A DNA stretch of 64,000 bases from Anthopleura xanthogrammica (taxonomy: Eukaryota > Cnidaria > Anthozoa > Actiniaria > Actiniidae): assembly GCA_964019055.1 (NCBI GenBank), contig OZ025213.1:8606472-8670471 (forward strand), given 5' to 3'. Each line of letters starts with the position of its first letter. The stretch's first letter is position 1. Below the pieces are notes generated by a model that did not search any database, was not told the DNA's origin, and saw only the letters and a list, made by a program, of their open reading frames with translations. A program made the position numbers and the translations under genes. This document shows, piece by piece, positions 60,278 to 64,000 of the stretch.

Positions 60278-61693
60278 ATGGCTTCTAGTAGCGTGAATTT
60301 GTCGGATAGAAAACTTCCTTCATGGGAAATCAAAGTCCCTGAACCACAGCAAAGACGATTTGCTAGCATTACAGAGATGGATGTAGATAATCTCATTTCA
60401 AATCAAGAAAATGAGAACACGAAAAAGAAGACACTCTATGACTTGAAGACAGTGAGAGCGTATTTACTCGAAGAACACAATGAAGGCAGAGATTTGGAGA
60501 TTATACCGCCAGATGAATTGAATGTTTTACTGAGCCAGTTCATTGTAGCAGCAAGAACAAAAAGCGGTAAAAATTATGAACCTTCCTCGCTAAGAGGAAT
60601 GTTATCAAGCGTAGACCGTTATCTTGGACGGCAAAACTACGGCAAAAGGCTCTTCTTTGATCCTGAGTTCAAGAAGATAAGAGAAGCTCTGAAAGCAAAG
60701 CAGAAGGAACTCAAACAACAAGGACATGGCAATAAGCCGAGAGCTACTACAGCCCTGACAGACGAGGAGATAGACATTCTTTTCGAGAAAAAAGTATTAG
60801 GAACGAGTACTCCTCAAGCTCTTCTCAATACAGTTTGGCTAAATAATATTACACACTTTGGACTTCGAGGATGCAAAGAGCAGCGCCAGTTGCGTTGGGG
60901 AGACATAACACTAAAGACCAACAGTGAAGGGAAAGAGTTTCTCGATTATTGCGAAAGGCAAACAAAAACCAGAACTGGCGAAGACCCACGAAACGTACGT
61001 TCAGTGCCGCCCAGAATGTATGAAAACGCAGAAGTGGAGAATGAGCGTGATCCTGTTTATGTATACAAACTTTACTCAGAAAAACGTCCTCCTTCCATGT
61101 TAGAGCCAGATGCACCATTCTATCTGTCTGTGAACCACTTCAAAACATCAACCTACCAAGAACTGAAGGATTGTTTTTGGTTCAAAGCACTGCCAATGGG
61201 AGTGAATAAACTCGACACCATATTGAAAGACATGTGCAAAGCCGCTAGCATCACTGCAAAAACAAATCACGCGGGAAGAAAAACCCTTGTACAGAAACTC
61301 CAAGACAGTGGAGTCCCACCTAATCAAATCATCCAAGTAACTGGGCATAAGAGCATACAATCAATCAATAATTACAGCCAACTTGGAGAACGACAGCAAG
61401 AAAATATTTCAAAGATTTTATCGTCAAGAGGCAGTGCGACTGGAAGTGCGATAGGCATGGCGACTTTACATTCCTGCAATCAAGCTTCAAGTTCGTCCAC
61501 CTACTCGTCCGTGAATGAAAACCAGCTTCAAACTATGTTCTACGGCAACACCATCACTGGAGGCACTTTTAACATCAACCTGGCATCCTCACCATCAGCG
61601 GCTTCAACACAAAGTTCAAGCAGCAGCGTCAAGTCCGTCAAGAAATATCGACGAATCATCGATTCATCGGATAGCAGTCAAGAGACTGAGTAA
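60278..61693 (+). CDS. Crypton-type tyrosine recombinase, apparently catalytically complete
   Basis: The start is ATG 60278 (MASSSVNLSD), 471 residues; an acceptor-like GATTTTCAG lies 17 bp upstream. The N-terminal part (about 45-150) is helical and basic, as in SAM-like core-binding domains. The catalytic domain spans about 155-385. GLRG supplies R197, QTKTR may supply the beta-hairpin Lys (K230), NHAGRK supplies H331 and R334, VTGHKS supplies H357, and INNYS supplies nucleophile Y366. This is the R...HxxR...H...Y set of tyrosine recombinases. The C-terminal tail (390-471) is Ser-rich with a GGTFNINL segment and ends basic and acidic. Animal relatives with DUF3504 domains (ZMYM, QRICH1, KCTD1) are Crypton-derived and usually lack catalytic residues, so this copy looks closer to an active transposon enzyme. 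It would act on DNA in the nucleus. Confidence 0.85.
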   Translation: MASSSVNLSDRKLPSWEIKVPEPQQRRFASITEMDVDNLISNQENENTKKKTLYDLKTVRAYLLEEHNEGRDLEIIPPDELNVLLSQFIVAARTKSGKNYEPSSLRGMLSSVDRYLGRQNYGKRLFFDPEFKKIREALKAKQKELKQQGHGNKPRATTALTDEEIDILFEKKVLGTSTPQALLNTVWLNNITHFGLRGCKEQRQLRWGDITLKTNSEGKEFLDYCERQTKTRTGEDPRNVRSVPPRMYENAEVENERDPVYVYKLYSEKRPPSMLEPDAPFYLSVNHFKTSTYQELKDCFWFKALPMGVNKLDTILKDMCKAASITAKTNHAGRKTLVQKLQDSGVPPNQIIQVTGHKSIQSINNYSQLGERQQENISKILSSRGSATGSAIGMATLHSCNQASSSSTYSSVNENQLQTMFYGNTITGGTFNINLASSPSAASTQSSSSSVKSVKKYRRIIDSSDSSQETE

Positions 61694-61897
61694 GCATTAA
61701 GCTTCAGAGCAGTTTACTCTTTTACAGACTATTTTAAGTTCATTTAATAGTTTTACATCAATTTTGTACTCAAGTTGAGGAATATTTCACAATTAAAAAC
61801 TCTATTTTTTATCAGTTTTTCCGATGCAACCTTAAATAGAAACTGAGTCTACAAACATTGAGTATTTTGTTTACTTGTACCTCTTTTTATGGCAGGT

Positions 61898-61904
61898 AAA
61901 TAAA
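61898..61904 (+). terminator. Candidate poly(A) signal of recombinase gene
   Basis: AAATAAA about 205 bp after the stop codon. Confidence 0.45.
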
Positions 61905-61954
61905 AGTATAAAAGGTAAATTTGCTTTCATGGATAATTATATGATAAACAGAAT

Positions 61955-62085
61955 ATTACATGGTCGCTTGGAGATACGAATTTTATCTTCTCGTATTGAA
62001 CAGATCTCACTCGTTCGCTGCGCTCACTCGTGAGATCTTTTCAACACTCGAAGATAAAATCCGTATCTCCGCGCGCCCATGTAAT
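61955..62085. mobile_element. Foldback element, family A, long form
   Basis: It has the same ATTACATGG...CCATGTAAT ends and GGAGATACGAATTTTATCTT arms as the element at 585-670. The loop is enlarged by about 40 bp holding a second palindrome (AGATCTCAC at 62002 pairing with GTGAGATCT ending 62038). Confidence 0.75.
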
Positions 62086-62339
62086 ATCCTCTATTTATTA
62101 GATTGAAATGTTTGGAGATAAACCAAGTCGTCTTCGTGGCTATCTTATTTCCCTAAAGACTTCGATTGAAGAGAAAAACATTTTTAATCGATGGCGAGAT
62201 AGAGAAAACGATAACTAAAGAAATGATAAAAGAATGCTAGAGTGAGATTTTTTAAAAGCTGGAGGAGGTAGAAATATCACAAGCTATACTTTTTGTCTTT
62301 CGAACACATGACAAAAATACAAACTTTTACTTGTTTGTC
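62086..62339. other. Unassigned intergenic DNA
   Basis: Short stretch with no recognised feature. Confidence 0.4.
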
Positions 62340-62825
62340 TATCAGTTTCTATTCATTCACTTGTTCATTCATTCATTCATCCATTCCATTCATTCATCTA
62401 ATTATTTATCACTCATTCATTCATTCGTTTATCGATTTAACCATCCATCCACTGATCCATCCATTTATTCATTCATTCATCCATCCATCTATTCCATTCA
62501 TCCATCCATCCATCCATTCATTCATCCATTCATCCATTTATCCATTCATTCATCCATCCATTCATCCATTCATCCATTCATCCATTCATCCATTCATCCA
62601 TTCATCCATTCATCCATTCATCCATTCATCCATCCATCCATCCATCCATCCATCCATCCATCCATCCATCCATCCATCCATCCATTCATCCATTCATCCA
62701 TTCATTCATCCATTCATCCATCCATTCATTCATCCATTCATCCATTCATCCATTAATTCATCCATCCATCCATCCATCCATTCATCCATCCATCCTTCCA
62801 GCCATTCATTACTTATTCATTTCCA
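62340..62825. repeat. (TCCA/TTCA)n array
   Basis: Mixed CCAT and TTCAT tetranucleotide repeats with a pure (CCAT)n core (about 62630-62685). It has the same sequence family, in reverse complement, as the GGAT arrays at 25.2 and 35.3 kb. SIHPFIH readings are spurious. Confidence 0.95.
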
Positions 62826-64000
62826 TGGTGTCTTTCTCATTTTACTTTAATCTTTTTTGCCATCCACTCATTCTTTAATCTATTTTTTCGGCTTTCGCCA
62901 TCCTTCCTCCCTTCCATTATATTTACTCATACATCTATTCATCTATTCACTCCTTTCTTCTTTCTTTAGTCTAGCACGTCCACTAGTGAACACAACAAAC
63001 ACACAATAACACTATTATAGTTTATTAATCAGACACTTATTCATGAAATAAAAACTTCTTCCTTTCCCAAAACTATTTTTACCAACTAAAATATTTTTGA
63101 GAAACCCTTACTGAAGAAATTGCAATATTGTTTTTATATTGTTCATTTTTCAATTACGTTTATTTGAGGTTAATACATTCATTCATTTTCTGGAGGATAT
63201 CTTCCCAAAATGTGTTGACTAAAGTATAACTGGAAAACCAAACACTATATACTGGAAACTTCTGTAAAGTAAAGAAAAACAGTCTTTCGTCGGCAGACGA
63301 AAGACTGCAGATAAACACTGCTAGATCCATGATTTTGAATTATTTAGTTTTATGTAAACCTTTCACACAAATGATAAATTAAAAACTTCTTTGTTGATAC
63401 TGAACTATTTGTCGAAAGGAAACACCGACAAAGAATGTAAGATTGTAGACTGGGATTCTTGTTATTATTGAGCTTACAAAAGTGATTCTTTAAGGGCGGT
63501 AGAATATTTTTTCATTTATGAAAGAACTCAATTTTCGCTAAAATTGAAAGTAATTTCCACTTGCTAAATATCATGAATCTATAGGTTTTCATATGGAAGT
63601 GCAATTTAGTAACTTTAATTAAGCTTTTTGGCTATTTATAAAGACAGACTGAAGCAGACAAACAGAATTTTGAGAGGTTTCATTTGTTTTCACGTTTGCA
63701 TTGCATCCCTCAAGCTCATATATTGTTTGAGCCATAGATTCATTAGTCTTTAAGTGTTCTTAGTATTGCTTCAATAGTCTGTTGTAATATTCATTTTCTT
63801 CCATGAACACCGACGCTACACAAAGTGATTCCTTTGATTTATTACTAATAAACACTACTCCAAATGATCACGTTTATACATGCGCTCTATCATGACGTCA
63901 GTCAAGCCGGGAAACTATTGATAAACTTAACTTCCCCCAAGCCACCACTGAGAGAGCCAGACAGCAATATTACACCAAATAGTCTATAATCATTAAATTG
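62826..64000. other. Unassigned intergenic DNA with a perfect hairpin
   Basis: No gene is supported. A perfect hairpin with a 12-bp stem (CAGTCTTTCGTC / GACGAAAGACTG) and a 4-nt loop lies at 63280-63307. Confidence 0.5.

Overview
The window looks like AT-rich, repeat-laden nuclear DNA of a cnidarian, most likely an anthozoan (hexacoral or sea anemone). The reasons are eukaryotic splice sites, single-coding-exon class A receptors of the type expanded in cnidarians, Penelope-like and R4/Dong-like retroelement remnants, a Crypton-type tyrosine recombinase gene, many short foldback elements, and very long tri- and tetranucleotide arrays. Species cannot be fixed from the sequence alone. Most long open frames are readings of microsatellites or 40-bp minisatellites, not genes.

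Three genes are well supported. Two are related rhodopsin-family receptors on the + strand (30093-31130 and 41112-42236), both with peptide-receptor hallmarks. The third is a tyrosine recombinase with an apparently complete R...HxxR...H...Y catalytic set (60278-61693), preceded by a striking double palindrome. Two further loci are first exons of one unnamed family of small secreted proteins. They are arranged head-to-head (6003-6122 on minus, 8194-8301 on plus), with matching signal peptides, a shared SLPxGAKxxGK core and phase-0 splice donors at the same residue. Their downstream exons were not identified.

Layout. 0-4.4 kb: foldbacks, a Penelope-like 3' remnant, decayed tandem repeats split by an insertion, and a (TAC)n array. 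5.6-8.6 kb: the paired secreted-peptide exons and a SINE. 9.2-10.9 kb: half a MITE, an 82-bp minisatellite, a Penelope endonuclease fragment interrupted by a second MITE, and (TTC)n. 13.2-19.5 kb: two large 40-bp minisatellites sharing a core in opposite orientation, two R4/Dong-like retroelement tails in (ATT)n, and tRNA-like and 5S-like sequences. 20-30 kb: mostly unassigned. 30-42 kb: the two receptors with an about 800-bp (GGAT)n array between them. 42-53 kb: mostly unassigned, with a complete MITE at 46.9 kb. 53.4-58.2 kb: two guanine-poor satellite fields and an 875-bp tandem duplication carrying nested transposons. 58.7-64 kb: GAAT and CCAT arrays around the recombinase gene.

No operon-like or pathway relationship links the genes. 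The receptors are paralogs, and the secreted-peptide exons are paralogs. The recombinase is probably a transposon gene or a recently domesticated one. The strongest candidates for something new are the head-to-head secreted-peptide family, the recombinase with its palindromic upstream module, and the inverted pair of 40-bp minisatellites.
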